Positions 16,899 to 25,308 of a stretch of 64,000 nucleotides of DNA are shown here, piece by piece. The DNA is from Streptomyces antibioticus (GTDB lineage Bacteria > Actinomycetota > Actinomycetes > Streptomycetales > Streptomycetaceae). Every line of letters begins with the position of its first letter. The first letter of the stretch is position 1. A program made the position numbers and the translations under genes. The stretch spans positions 1 to 64,000 of the forward strand of contig NZ_KQ948427.1 of assembly GCF_001514065.1 (NCBI RefSeq), given 5' to 3'. The notes beneath the pieces are model-generated. The model was given only the letters and a program-made list of their open reading frames with translations, made no database searches and was not told the origin of the DNA.

Positions 16899-17962
16899 GA
16901 ACGGATCTGCACCTTGCTGTGGTCTCCGAGCACTAGACGGTGGGCAGCGGGCATACCGGTCGTCGGGGTCACCTCGACGTGCCGGCCGATGAGGGAGGAC
17001 TCTATACGCCCCACGCCCCGGATCGAGGAGTCCCGCAGCACGATGGAGAACTCCAACTCGCTGTCGATGACGCGGCAGTTCTCGGCGACCGAGGTGAAGG
17101 GGCCGACGTAGGAGTCCTCGACGACGGTGCCGGAGCCGATGATCACGGGTCCGACGATGCGGGAGTTGACGATCCGCGCGCCTTCTTCGAGGACGACCCG
17201 GCCGACGAGCTCGGTGCGCTCGTCCACCTCGCCGTCGATGCGGTGCGCGACGGTCTCCAGGACGCTGCGGTTGACCTCCAGCATGTCGGTGACGTTGCCG
17301 GTGTCCTTCCAGTAGCCCTTGATCACCGTGGAGCGGACGTCGGCGCGTGCGTCGATGAGGTGCTGGATGGCGTGGGTGATCTCCAGCTCGCCGCGCCAGG
17401 ACGGGGCGATGGCCCGCACCGCGTCGTGGACGAGGGGCGTGAACAGGTAGACGCCGACCAGGGCGAGATCGCTCTTGGGGGTCTCGGGCTTCTCCTCCAG
17501 GCCGATCACCTGGCCCGCGGCGTCGAGCTCGGCGACACCGAAGGCGCGCGGGTCGGGGACGTGGGTGAGGAGGATCTGCGCGTCGGGACGGTGGGTGCGG
17601 AACTCGTCGACGAGGGCGGCGATGCCGCCGACGACGAAGTTGTCGCCGAGGTACATCACGAAGTCGTCGTCGCCGAGGAACTCCCGGGCGATCAGCACCG
17701 CGTGGGCGAGGCCGAGGGGGCGCTCCTGGGGGATGTAGGTGACCTCCAGACCGAACTTCGAGCCGTCGCCGACCGCTTCCTCGATCTCGGCGGCCGTGTC
17801 GCCGACGATCATGCCGACCTCGGTGATCCCGGCGGCCGCGATGGACTCCAGGCCGTAGAACAGGACGGGCTTGTTCGCCACGGGAACGAGTTGTTTGGCC
17901 GAGGTGTGGGTGATCGGCCGCAAGCGGGTACCGGCACCGCCAGAGAGGACTAGAGCCTTCAT
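16895..17962 (-). CDS. rfbA: Glucose-1-phosphate thymidylyltransferase, long (StrD-type)
   Basis: A 355-residue nucleotidyltransferase starting MKALVLSGGAGTRLRPITHT, the signature NTP-binding loop; KQLVPVANKPV follows. The first 240 residues are the catalytic domain; the remaining 115 form a left-handed beta-helix typical of the long StrD/RmlA-like group of antibiotic producers. It makes dTDP-glucose from glucose-1-phosphate and dTTP, feeding the overlapping downstream dehydratase. The start was set at the SGG motif; upstream codons are not conserved in character. Confidence 0.93.
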   Translation of the reverse strand: MKALVLSGGAGTRLRPITHTSAKQLVPVANKPVLFYGLESIAAAGITEVGMIVGDTAAEIEEAVGDGSKFGLEVTYIPQERPLGLAHAVLIAREFLGDDDFVMYLGDNFVVGGIAALVDEFRTHRPDAQILLTHVPDPRAFGVAELDAAGQVIGLEEKPETPKSDLALVGVYLFTPLVHDAVRAIAPSWRGELEITHAIQHLIDARADVRSTVIKGYWKDTGNVTDMLEVNRSVLETVAHRIDGEVDERTELVGRVVLEEGARIVNSRIVGPVIIGSGTVVEDSYVGPFTSVAENCRVIDSELEFSIVLRDSSIRGVGRIESSLIGRHVEVTPTTGMPAAHRLVLGDHSKVQIRS

Positions 17963-18103
17963 CTGGCTCACCTTAGTCGCGTTCGCCCGTGGCCGACCGT
18001 GCGCGGGGTGGCTCGCATCCGACGGAAAGGCCGAGGTGACGCGGGGTGGCCGCGACCGGCCGGCGCCGTGCGCGATCGGTTCATGGTGCACTCGTACGAG
18101 TGG

Positions 18104-20551
18104 TCAGAACGTGACCTCGCTCCACACCTGTTTGCCGCCACTGACCGGCAGGCTCCCCCAGGCCGCCGACATGGCCTCGACCAGCAGGATGCCGCGGCCG
18201 CCGGTGGCCTCCCAGCCGATGCTGGTCGGCTTGACCGGGGTGCGGGGCGAGGCGTCGGCGACGGCGACGCGCAGGCGGTGGTTGACGAGGATGAGGTCGA
18301 GGCGGACCCGGCCGTCGGTGTGCACGAGGGCGTTGGTGACGAGTTCGGAGACGATGAGCAGGACGGTGTCCTGGGCGTCCTCGGGCACGTTCCAGGAGCG
18401 CAGGGTGCGCCGGGTGAAGCGGCGGGCGTGGCCGACGGCCTGCGGGACCCGCCAGACCGTCCAGTTCTCGCGCAGCGGGTGGGTGGCCATCCCGTCGTAG
18501 CGCACGAGGAGCAGGGCGACGTCGTCGCTGCGGCGGGCGTTGCCGAGCAGGGCGTCGGCGACGAGGCCGAGGTGGGAGGGGTCGGAGGCGGCCAGGCCGT
18601 GGGCGAAGCGGTCCATGCCCTCGTCGATGTCGGCGTCGGCGGACTCCACCAGCCCGTCGGTGGTCAGCGCGATCAGGGTGCCGGGTCGCAGCCGCAGCGG
18701 GGTCATCGGGAAGTCCGCCTGGGCGACGACGCCGAGCGGCGGGCCGCCCTCGGTCTCGGCGATCTCGGTCGTGCCGTCCGGGTGCCGCAGCACCGGCGGG
18801 AGGTGGCCGGCCCGGACGCACCAGGCGGAGCCCTCCTCCATGTCGAGGTCGACGTAGGCGCAGGTGGCGAAGAGGTCGGTCTCCATGTCCGTCAGGAGCC
18901 GGTTGGCGTGCGAGACGACGACGTCCGGGGGGTGGCCCTCGACGGCGTAGGCGCGCAGGGCGGTGCGCATCTGGCCCATGAGGGTGGCGGCGCCGGCGCT
19001 GTGGCCCTGGACGTCGCCGATGACGAGGGCGACGTGGTTGTCGGGCAGCGGGATCACGTCGTACCAGTCGCCGCCGAGCTCCAGTCCGGCCGTGCTCGGC
19101 AGATAGCGGGCGACGGCGATCGCGCCGGGGAGTTCGGGCAGCCTGCGGGGCAGCAGCTGGCGCTGGAGCATGCCGACGAGTTCGTGCTCGGCGTCGAAGG
19201 CGTGGGCGCGCATCAGGGCCTGTCCGGCGAGCCCGGCGGAGGCGGTGAGCAGGGCGCGTTCGTCGGGGCCGAACTCGTGCGGGGCGTCCCAGCCGATCAG
19301 GCAGGCGCCGGCCATGCGTCCCGCGGCGGGCAGCGGCAGCACGGCGAGGCCGCCGGGGCCGACGTCGGCGAGGGCGGGTTCCAGGGCGGTGCCGGCGGGC
19401 CAGATCTGGGCGCGGCCCTCGCTGAGGGCGGCGGCGAGGGTCGGCATGGCGCGCACGGGGGCGTCGGGCCACTCGGTGCGCCACTCCAGGCGCCACAGCT
19501 CGGGCCAGGACTCGGGGTCGGGCGGGTCGAGGACGGTGACGACGAGCCGGTCGTTCTCCAGCTCGGCCAGCGCGATCCGGTCGGCGCGCAGCGGCTTGCG
19601 CAGGGCGGAGACGACGGCCTGGCTGACGTCACGGACGGTGCCGGCGGTGGCGAGGGCGGCGGCCAGGCGCTGGACGCGGGCCACGTCGGTGACGTCGGAG
19701 CGCAGGGTGGAGGCGTCGGCGACGGTGCCGACGAGGCCGGCGGGGCGGCCCTCGCCGCCCGGCAGCAGTCGGCCGCGCAGTCTGAGCCACTTGGGTGGTC
19801 CGGTGGGCTGTAGGGCCCGGAACTCGAGCTCGCGGTCGCCGAGGGACATGTGGTCGGCCTCGGTGACGGACATCAGGCTGGGCAGGTCCTCGGGCACGGT
19901 GAGCGCCAGCAGGGTCTCCACGCGGCCGTCGAAGTCCTCCCTGCGCAGCGCGAACAGGTCCAGGATGTCGTCGCCGACCTCGATGCGGCCGGTGTCCATG
20001 GCGAGGCTGAACGCGCCCGCGGGCAGTTCCCCGCTCTCGGCGGCCGCGGCCGGGGCGGGGCAGGCCACGGCGTCGGCGAGCAGCTCCAGGCACTTGCGGT
20101 CGTCGGTGTCGAAGCCGTCGGGGCGCTCGCTGACGGCGACGAGGCAGCCTCCGCCGTCGCGGCGGGCGGGCAGGACCGCCAGATGGAAGTCCCGGGACGG
20201 CAGCCGCCGTGCCTCGGCGCAGTCGGCGAGCTCCTCCGGGCCCAGCCAGGCCGACCGGCCGCCGCGGTGCACGTCGGCCAGCGGGGAGCCGCCGGCCAGG
20301 GGGTAGGCGTCCCGCAGTCCGTACAGGGTGCGGGGCACCCCGGCCGCGTCCACCAGGCAGAGCAGCTCGCCGTCCTCGCTCGGGGCGTACACGGCGGCGA
20401 GGGAGGCCCTTGCGAAAACGAGCACCTGTTCGAGGACGCTCCGCAGCCGTTCCGGTGAGTCGGGACCGGCCGTGAGCGCTTTGAGGGCAACTTCGGCACG
20501 CAGCGTTCTCGTTCTGCGCCCCGCGGCTCCCTCACTGACCACGTCCGCCAT
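18104..20551 (-). CDS. SpoIIE/PP2C phosphatase with PAS, GAF and HATPase domains
   Basis: An 815-residue regulator. Residues about 25-150 resemble a GAF domain, 165-265 a PAS domain, 280-420 a second GAF, and 440-660 a PP2C/SpoIIE phosphatase with metal-site motifs GGDWYDVIPL, GDVQGHSAGAA, TTDGLVE and RSDDVALLL. The last 125 residues are an RsbW-like histidine-kinase ATPase with ELVTNALVHT and GGRGILLVEAM. Such proteins act on anti-sigma-factor antagonists in partner-switching. It is divergent from the lanthipeptide synthetase gene across 198 bp. The ATG start lacks a clear ribosome-binding site, so it is provisional. Confidence 0.85.
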   Translation of the reverse strand: MADVVSEGAAGRRTRTLRAEVALKALTAGPDSPERLRSVLEQVLVFARASLAAVYAPSEDGELLCLVDAAGVPRTLYGLRDAYPLAGGSPLADVHRGGRSAWLGPEELADCAEARRLPSRDFHLAVLPARRDGGGCLVAVSERPDGFDTDDRKCLELLADAVACPAPAAAAESGELPAGAFSLAMDTGRIEVGDDILDLFALRREDFDGRVETLLALTVPEDLPSLMSVTEADHMSLGDRELEFRALQPTGPPKWLRLRGRLLPGGEGRPAGLVGTVADASTLRSDVTDVARVQRLAAALATAGTVRDVSQAVVSALRKPLRADRIALAELENDRLVVTVLDPPDPESWPELWRLEWRTEWPDAPVRAMPTLAAALSEGRAQIWPAGTALEPALADVGPGGLAVLPLPAAGRMAGACLIGWDAPHEFGPDERALLTASAGLAGQALMRAHAFDAEHELVGMLQRQLLPRRLPELPGAIAVARYLPSTAGLELGGDWYDVIPLPDNHVALVIGDVQGHSAGAATLMGQMRTALRAYAVEGHPPDVVVSHANRLLTDMETDLFATCAYVDLDMEEGSAWCVRAGHLPPVLRHPDGTTEIAETEGGPPLGVVAQADFPMTPLRLRPGTLIALTTDGLVESADADIDEGMDRFAHGLAASDPSHLGLVADALLGNARRSDDVALLLVRYDGMATHPLRENWTVWRVPQAVGHARRFTRRTLRSWNVPEDAQDTVLLIVSELVTNALVHTDGRVRLDLILVNHRLRVAVADASPRTPVKPTSIGWEATGGRGILLVEAMSAAWGSLPVSGGKQVWSEVTF

Positions 20552-20749
20552 TACAGCGCTTATGCGCCATGCGCGCAGCCCCTGTGACCGTTCCGTGGGC
20601 TGTCCGCGGGGGTGGCGCGGGGGTCGGGATCGAAAATCGCCGAACAATTCTTTACGCATGCGTTCCGCACGGTGATCTCGTGACACCGGTGACTGTCCGT
20701 GGCCGCCGTGCCCGCTGGAAGCTCTATGTCGGGCCAAGGAGGGGGAGGC
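20552..20749. promoter_or_regulatory. Divergent control region of the phosphatase and the ram operon
   Basis: The 198-bp gap between divergent genes contains an AT-rich core (about 20630-20665, including AAAATCGCCGAACAATTCTT) and the palindrome ACGCATGCGT just after it. In known ram/amf loci the response regulator RamR/AmfR binds repeated sites upstream of the synthetase gene; this core is the only region here with the low GC expected of such a promoter. A strong AAGGAGGGGGAGG precedes the synthetase start. Confidence 0.5.
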
Positions 20750-23347
20750 ATGGACAAGCGGTACGAGGTGTACGCGCTCGCCGACCGGCACTTCTACGAC
20801 ACGCCGGACCGGCTGTCCGCAGAGGCGCGCCAGGCGGCGCCCCTGTTCGAGGCGGCGCGGCGCGAGGTGCCGCCCGGCTGGGACGCGGCGCGCATCGGCG
20901 ACTGGCTGACGCTGACGCCGCTCGGTCCGGACGGCGGGCCGGTGGCCGGTCCGGCGCAGGGCTGGAAGGTCCACGCCTCGGCCACCCGGGCGAACGCGGA
21001 GCGGATCGCGGCGATCGTCTGGGACTACTGCGTGCCGCGTCGCATCCCGTTCAAGTTCGTGCCGGGACCGCATCTGCTCCACCTGCGGAACACCAAGTAC
21101 GCGGCCCGTGACAGCAGCGGCAAGTTCGTCACCCTGTACCCGGCCGACGAGGAGCAGCTGCACACGGTGCTGCGCGAGCTGGGCCGGCTTCTGGAGGGGT
21201 TCGAGGGGCCGTACATCCTCACCGACCTGCGCTGGGGCGAGGGGCCGCTCTACGTCCGCTACGGGGCGTTCGCACGCCGGTTCGTGGTCGACGAGCGGGG
21301 GTCGCTGGTGCCGGCGGTGCGGGACGGCGAGGGCACCCTGGTGCCGGACCGCAGGGCGCCGTCCTTCCAGGTCCCGGAGTGGGTGACGCTGCCGGCCTTC
21401 CTCGCCCCGCACCTGGCGGCGCGCAACACCACGACGGTGGGCGAGCTGCCGTACCGGATCGAGAAGGCTCTGCACTTCTCCAACGGCGGCGGGGTCTACG
21501 CGGGCACCGACACCCGGGACGGCAGCAGAGTCGTCCTCAAGGAGGGCCGGCCGCACGCGGGCCTCGCCGCGGACGGGGCGGACGCGATCGCCCGGCTGGA
21601 GCGCGAGAAGTACGCGCTGGAGCGGCTGGCGGGGACCGGTGTGGTGCCGGAGGTGCGGGACTGGTTCACGCTCGGCGACCACCGGTTCCTGGTCATGGAG
21701 TTCCTGGAGGGGCGGCCGCTGAACTCGTTCTTCGCCGAACGGCACCCGCTCCTCACCCCCGATCCCGACCCGCGGGCGGTGGCCGACTACACGGCCTGGG
21801 CGCTGCGCGTCCACGCCGGTGTCGAGCGGGCGGTGGCGGCGATCCACGACCGCGGGATCGTCTTCAACGACCTGCACGTCTTCAACATCATGATCGGCCC
21901 CGGCGGGGAGTCGGTCTCCCTGCTCGACTTCGAGGCCGCCGCGCCGATCGAGGAGCAGGGCCGCCAGGTCGTCGCGCATCCGGGCTTCTTCGCCCCGCCG
22001 GACCGCACGGGCGCCGACGTCGACCGTTACGCGCTGGCATGTCTGCGGATCGCCCTGTTCCTGCCGGTCACCACACTCTTCGTGGTCGACCGCGGCAAGG
22101 CGGCCCATCTGGCGGAGGTGATCCTGCGTCAGTTCCCGCACGTGCCGAAGGAGTTCCTGGACGAGGCGGTGGCGGAGATCACCCGGGACACCGGAGGGTC
22201 GGCCCCCGCACTGGTCAAACCCTTCGTCGAGGCCGCCGACTGGCCCTACAGCCGCGACTCCATGGTGAAGGCGATCCTCGCCTCGGCCACCCCCGAGCGC
22301 GAGGACCGGCTCTTCCCGGGCGACATCACCCAGTTCAACGACGGCGGCGGACTCGGCCTCGCGCACGGCGCCGCCGGCGTGCTCCACGCGCTGGACGCGG
22401 TCGGCGCCGAGCGGTACGAGGAGGGCGAACGCTGGCTGCTCGCCCGCACCGCGCCCCCGCCGACGGGCACCCCGCTCGGGCTCTACGACGGGCTCGCGGG
22501 CGTCGCCCACGTGCTGGACCGGCTCGGCCACCGGCAGCGCGCCCTCGACCTGGTCGGCTCGATCCTCGCCGAACGCTGGCAGAACCTCTCCTCCGACCTG
22601 CACGGCGGGCTGGCCGGCCTGGGCCTGGTCCTCGCCGAACTCGCCCGCACGACCGGCGAGTCGGAGCTGCGGGACCGTGCCACGGAGGCCGCCGACATCC
22701 TCGTACGACGTCTCGAAGAGCCTCTTCCGGACAGCACCCGGCGGCGCCGGGCCGGGCTGTTGCGCGGGGCGAGCGGGCCCGCGCTGTTCCTGCTGCGGGA
22801 GTACGAACGCACCGGTGAGGAGCGGCTGTTGAAGGCGGCCGGGGTCGCGCTCCAGCGGGACCTCGACGTCTGTGTCACGCACCCCAACGGGTCGCTGGAG
22901 GTCGACGAGGGCTGGCGGACGCTGCCCTACCTCGGCGAGGGGAGCGCGGGCATCGGGATGGTGCTGGACGACCATCTCGCCCACACGGGGAGCGAGTCGG
23001 CGGACGTCCGGGCCGGCATCCTCACCGCCGCCACCTTCCGCTTCTACGTACAGCCGGGTCTGTTCCAGGGCCGGGCCGGGCTGATCCTGCATCTCGCCCG
23101 TACCTCCACGCCCGGGGCCAGGGACCGGCTCGCCGAGCAGATCGACGGACTCGGCTGGTTCTCCATGTCCTACCAGGGCCAACTGGCCTTCCCCGGACAC
23201 CAGATGATGCGGCTGTCGATGGACCTGGGCACCGGCACGGCCGGCTGTCTGCTCGCGCTCGGCGCGGCCCTCGACGCCGGGGCGGATGCGCATCTGCCCT
23301 TCCTGCCGCCGCTCGGGCGGCCCCCAGAGCGCGGTTCCGCGAGTTGA
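20750..23347 (+). CDS. ramC: Class III lanthipeptide synthetase (LanKC, RamC/AmfT type)
   Basis: An 865-residue trifunctional enzyme. The N-terminal 200 residues form the phospho-Ser lyase domain. About 230-490 is a Ser/Thr kinase-like domain with VVLKEG (Lys), HDRGIVFNDLHVFNIMIG (catalytic loop with N-D-L-H) and LLDFEAA. About 520-865 is a LanC-like cyclase without the zinc ligands, as is normal for class III. It phosphorylates and eliminates Ser residues and forms labionin in the adjacent precursor. The start follows a very strong ribosome-binding site. It heads an operon with the precursor and two ABC transporters, the SapB/AmfS arrangement. Confidence 0.94.
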   Translation: MDKRYEVYALADRHFYDTPDRLSAEARQAAPLFEAARREVPPGWDAARIGDWLTLTPLGPDGGPVAGPAQGWKVHASATRANAERIAAIVWDYCVPRRIPFKFVPGPHLLHLRNTKYAARDSSGKFVTLYPADEEQLHTVLRELGRLLEGFEGPYILTDLRWGEGPLYVRYGAFARRFVVDERGSLVPAVRDGEGTLVPDRRAPSFQVPEWVTLPAFLAPHLAARNTTTVGELPYRIEKALHFSNGGGVYAGTDTRDGSRVVLKEGRPHAGLAADGADAIARLEREKYALERLAGTGVVPEVRDWFTLGDHRFLVMEFLEGRPLNSFFAERHPLLTPDPDPRAVADYTAWALRVHAGVERAVAAIHDRGIVFNDLHVFNIMIGPGGESVSLLDFEAAAPIEEQGRQVVAHPGFFAPPDRTGADVDRYALACLRIALFLPVTTLFVVDRGKAAHLAEVILRQFPHVPKEFLDEAVAEITRDTGGSAPALVKPFVEAADWPYSRDSMVKAILASATPEREDRLFPGDITQFNDGGGLGLAHGAAGVLHALDAVGAERYEEGERWLLARTAPPPTGTPLGLYDGLAGVAHVLDRLGHRQRALDLVGSILAERWQNLSSDLHGGLAGLGLVLAELARTTGESELRDRATEAADILVRRLEEPLPDSTRRRRAGLLRGASGPALFLLREYERTGEERLLKAAGVALQRDLDVCVTHPNGSLEVDEGWRTLPYLGEGSAGIGMVLDDHLAHTGSESADVRAGILTAATFRFYVQPGLFQGRAGLILHLARTSTPGARDRLAEQIDGLGWFSMSYQGQLAFPGHQMMRLSMDLGTGTAGCLLALGAALDAGADAHLPFLPPLGRPPERGSAS

Positions 23348-23408
23348 CGGAGCCGTGATCCGATCCCGTCCCCACGGGTGACGACAACACCGATGAGAGG
23401 AAACCGAC

Positions 23409-23525
23409 ATGGCACTTCTCGACCTGCAGACGATGGAAGCCGACGAGACGACGGGCGGCGGCGGCAACAGCAGCCTCAGCCTGCTGTCCTGCGTCAGCGC
23501 CGCGAGCATCACGCTCTGTCTCTGA
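23409..23525 (+). CDS. ramS: SapB/AmfS-type class III lanthipeptide precursor
   Basis: A 38-residue peptide. The leader begins MALLDLQTME, the recognition helix conserved in AmfS-type precursors, and continues through an acidic and GGGG segment. The core contains two labionin motifs, SSLSLLSC and SAASITLC, each of the form Ser-x2-Ser-x3-Cys, ending in Leu. This predicts two labionin or lanthionine rings giving an amphipathic peptide like SapB, which lowers surface tension so that aerial hyphae can rise. GAGAGGAAA-like sequence precedes the ATG. It lies 61 bp after ramC and is followed by a hairpin before the transporter genes. Confidence 0.95.
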   Translation: MALLDLQTMEADETTGGGGNSSLSLLSCVSAASITLCL

Positions 23526-23546
23526 CGCACGCGTGTGCACAGGGCT

Positions 23547-23583
23547 CCGGGCGGTCCGCTCCCGCGAGGGAGGGGCCGCCCGG
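23547..23583 (+). terminator. Hairpin between precursor and transporter genes (attenuator)
   Basis: CCGGGCGG (23547-23554) pairs with CCGCCCGG (23576-23583), with further partial pairing of the inner GC-rich bases. It sits 22 bases after the ramS stop and before the ramA ribosome-binding site. Partial termination here would give more precursor transcript than transporter transcript, as is common in peptide operons. The stem is seen; the activity is inferred. Confidence 0.5.
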
Positions 23584-23610
23584 GGTCCGTACGTCGGAGG
23601 GAAGGTTCGG

Positions 23611-25308
23611 ATGACCACGCAACCGGCAGCGCGTACGACGATGTTCGGGCTGCTCGGGCCGGCGCCCGGACGGTGTGTGGCCCTGGGTCTGGTGAGCACG
23701 GCCGCCGTCGGTGCCGGGCTGCTGCTGCCCGCCGCGCTGGGCCGCGCCCTCGACCTGCTGCTGACCGCGGCACCGGCGAATCGCTGGGTGGCGTACTGCG
23801 CCGCCCTCGTACTGCTGCTCGCCCTGCTCGACGCGGCCGAGACCGTGCTCGGCGGCACCCTCGACGCCCGCACCACCTCCTGGCTGCGCGAGCGGCTGAC
23901 CGGCCATGTCCTGGCCGTCGGCCCGCGCGCCGCCGCACGCTTCGGGCCCGGCGACCTCGTCGCCCGCCTCGTCGGCAACGCCGCACAGGCCGGCACCGCA
24001 CCCACCGCCCGGGCGGCCCTGCCGGCCGCCCTCGCGAGCCCGGTCGGCGGACTGGTCGCCCTCGCCCTGATCGACCCGTGGCTCGCGGCCGTCCTGCTCG
24101 CCGGGGCACCCGCGCTGGCGCTGCTGCTGCGCGCCTTCGCCCGCGACACCCGCGAGTGCGTCGCCCAGTACCAGCGCGAACAGGGACGGATCGCGGCGGC
24201 GCTCGCGGAGGCCCTCGACGGGCATCGCACCATCCGGGCGGCCGGTGCGGCGGAGCGGGAGAGCGCCCGCATCCTCCGGCCGCTGCCCGCACTGTCCCGG
24301 GCCGGACACCGCATGTGGCGGGTGCAGGGGCGGGCCGCCGGCCAGTCCGTCGCCGTGGCCCCGCTGCTCCAGCTCGGTGTCGTCGCCGTCGCCGGTCTGC
24401 TGCTCGCCAGGCACCGGGTCACCGTCGGCGAGATGCTCGCGGCCTCGCGGTACGCGGTCCTCGCCGGTGGCGTCGGGATGCTCGTCGGGCAGCTCGCCGG
24501 CCTCGCCCGGGCCCGCGCGGCCACCGGCCGGCTCACCGAGGTGCTGGCCGAACCCGCCCGGGTGCACGGCGACCGGCGGTTGCCGCCCGGGCCCGGGCGG
24601 CTGGAACTGCGCGGGGTGACCGCCCGGCGCGGCGACCGGCCGGTCCTGGACGGCGTCGACCTCGTGGTGCCCGGCGGGACGACCCTCGCCGTGGTCGGCC
24701 GGTCCGGCGCCGGCAAGTCCCTGCTCGCCGCGCTCGCCGGACGGCTCGCCGACCCGGACGCCGGGGAAGTGCTGCTCGACGGTGTCCCGCTGCGCGAGCT
24801 GACCCACGACGAGCTGCGCGGGGCGGTCCGGCACGCCTTCGAGCGGCCCGCGCTGCTGGGCGGCACGCTGGAGGAGGAGATCGGCCTCGGTCCCACGCCC
24901 GCCTCCCCCGACCGGGTCCGTGCAGCCGCCCGCACCGCCCACGCCGACGACTTCGTGAACCGGCTGCCCGCCGGGTACGCCACGCTCTGCGCCGACGCCC
25001 CGCGCTCCGGCGGCGAGGCCCAACGCCTGGGCCTGGCAAGGGCGTTCGCCCACGACAGCCGCCTCCTCGTCCTCGACGACGCCCTCTCCAGCCTCGACAC
25101 CGTGACGGAGGCGCAGATCACCGCTTCCCTGCTCGGCTCCGGCACGCACGGCACCCGGCTGCTGATCGCCCACCGCGCGGCGACGGCGGCCCGTGCGGAC
25201 GCGGTGGCCTGGCTGGACGGCGGGCGGGTCCGCGCGGTGGGAGCGCACGCGAAGCTGTGGCAACTGCGGGAGTACCGGGCGGTGTTCGCGGAGGGGGAGG
25301 AGCCGTGA
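23611..25308 (+). CDS. ramA: ABC transporter, permease-ATPase fusion (RamA/AmfB-like)
   Basis: A 565-residue half transporter with five to six transmembrane helices in the first 300 residues, then an ATPase with Walker A VVGRSGAGKSL, a degenerate signature RSGGEAQRLGLARA and Walker B RLLVLDDALSSLD. It starts at an ATG after GGAGGGAAGG. It overlaps the next transporter gene by 4 bp (GTGA) and the two probably form a heterodimer that exports the mature lanthipeptide. Names ramA and ramB are assigned by position. Confidence 0.9.
   Translation: MTTQPAARTTMFGLLGPAPGRCVALGLVSTAAVGAGLLLPAALGRALDLLLTAAPANRWVAYCAALVLLLALLDAAETVLGGTLDARTTSWLRERLTGHVLAVGPRAAARFGPGDLVARLVGNAAQAGTAPTARAALPAALASPVGGLVALALIDPWLAAVLLAGAPALALLLRAFARDTRECVAQYQREQGRIAAALAEALDGHRTIRAAGAAERESARILRPLPALSRAGHRMWRVQGRAAGQSVAVAPLLQLGVVAVAGLLLARHRVTVGEMLAASRYAVLAGGVGMLVGQLAGLARARAATGRLTEVLAEPARVHGDRRLPPGPGRLELRGVTARRGDRPVLDGVDLVVPGGTTLAVVGRSGAGKSLLAALAGRLADPDAGEVLLDGVPLRELTHDELRGAVRHAFERPALLGGTLEEEIGLGPTPASPDRVRAAARTAHADDFVNRLPAGYATLCADAPRSGGEAQRLGLARAFAHDSRLLVLDDALSSLDTVTEAQITASLLGSGTHGTRLLIAHRAATAARADAVAWLDGGRVRAVGAHAKLWQLREYRAVFAEGEEP

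Noticed and set aside
18104-24292. A single minus-strand reading frame of 2,062 codons
   Set aside because: Only the part up to 20551 encodes recognisable domains. The rest lies opposite ramC and ramA and shows the Arg/Pro/Ala-rich composition of an antisense frame in high-GC DNA.
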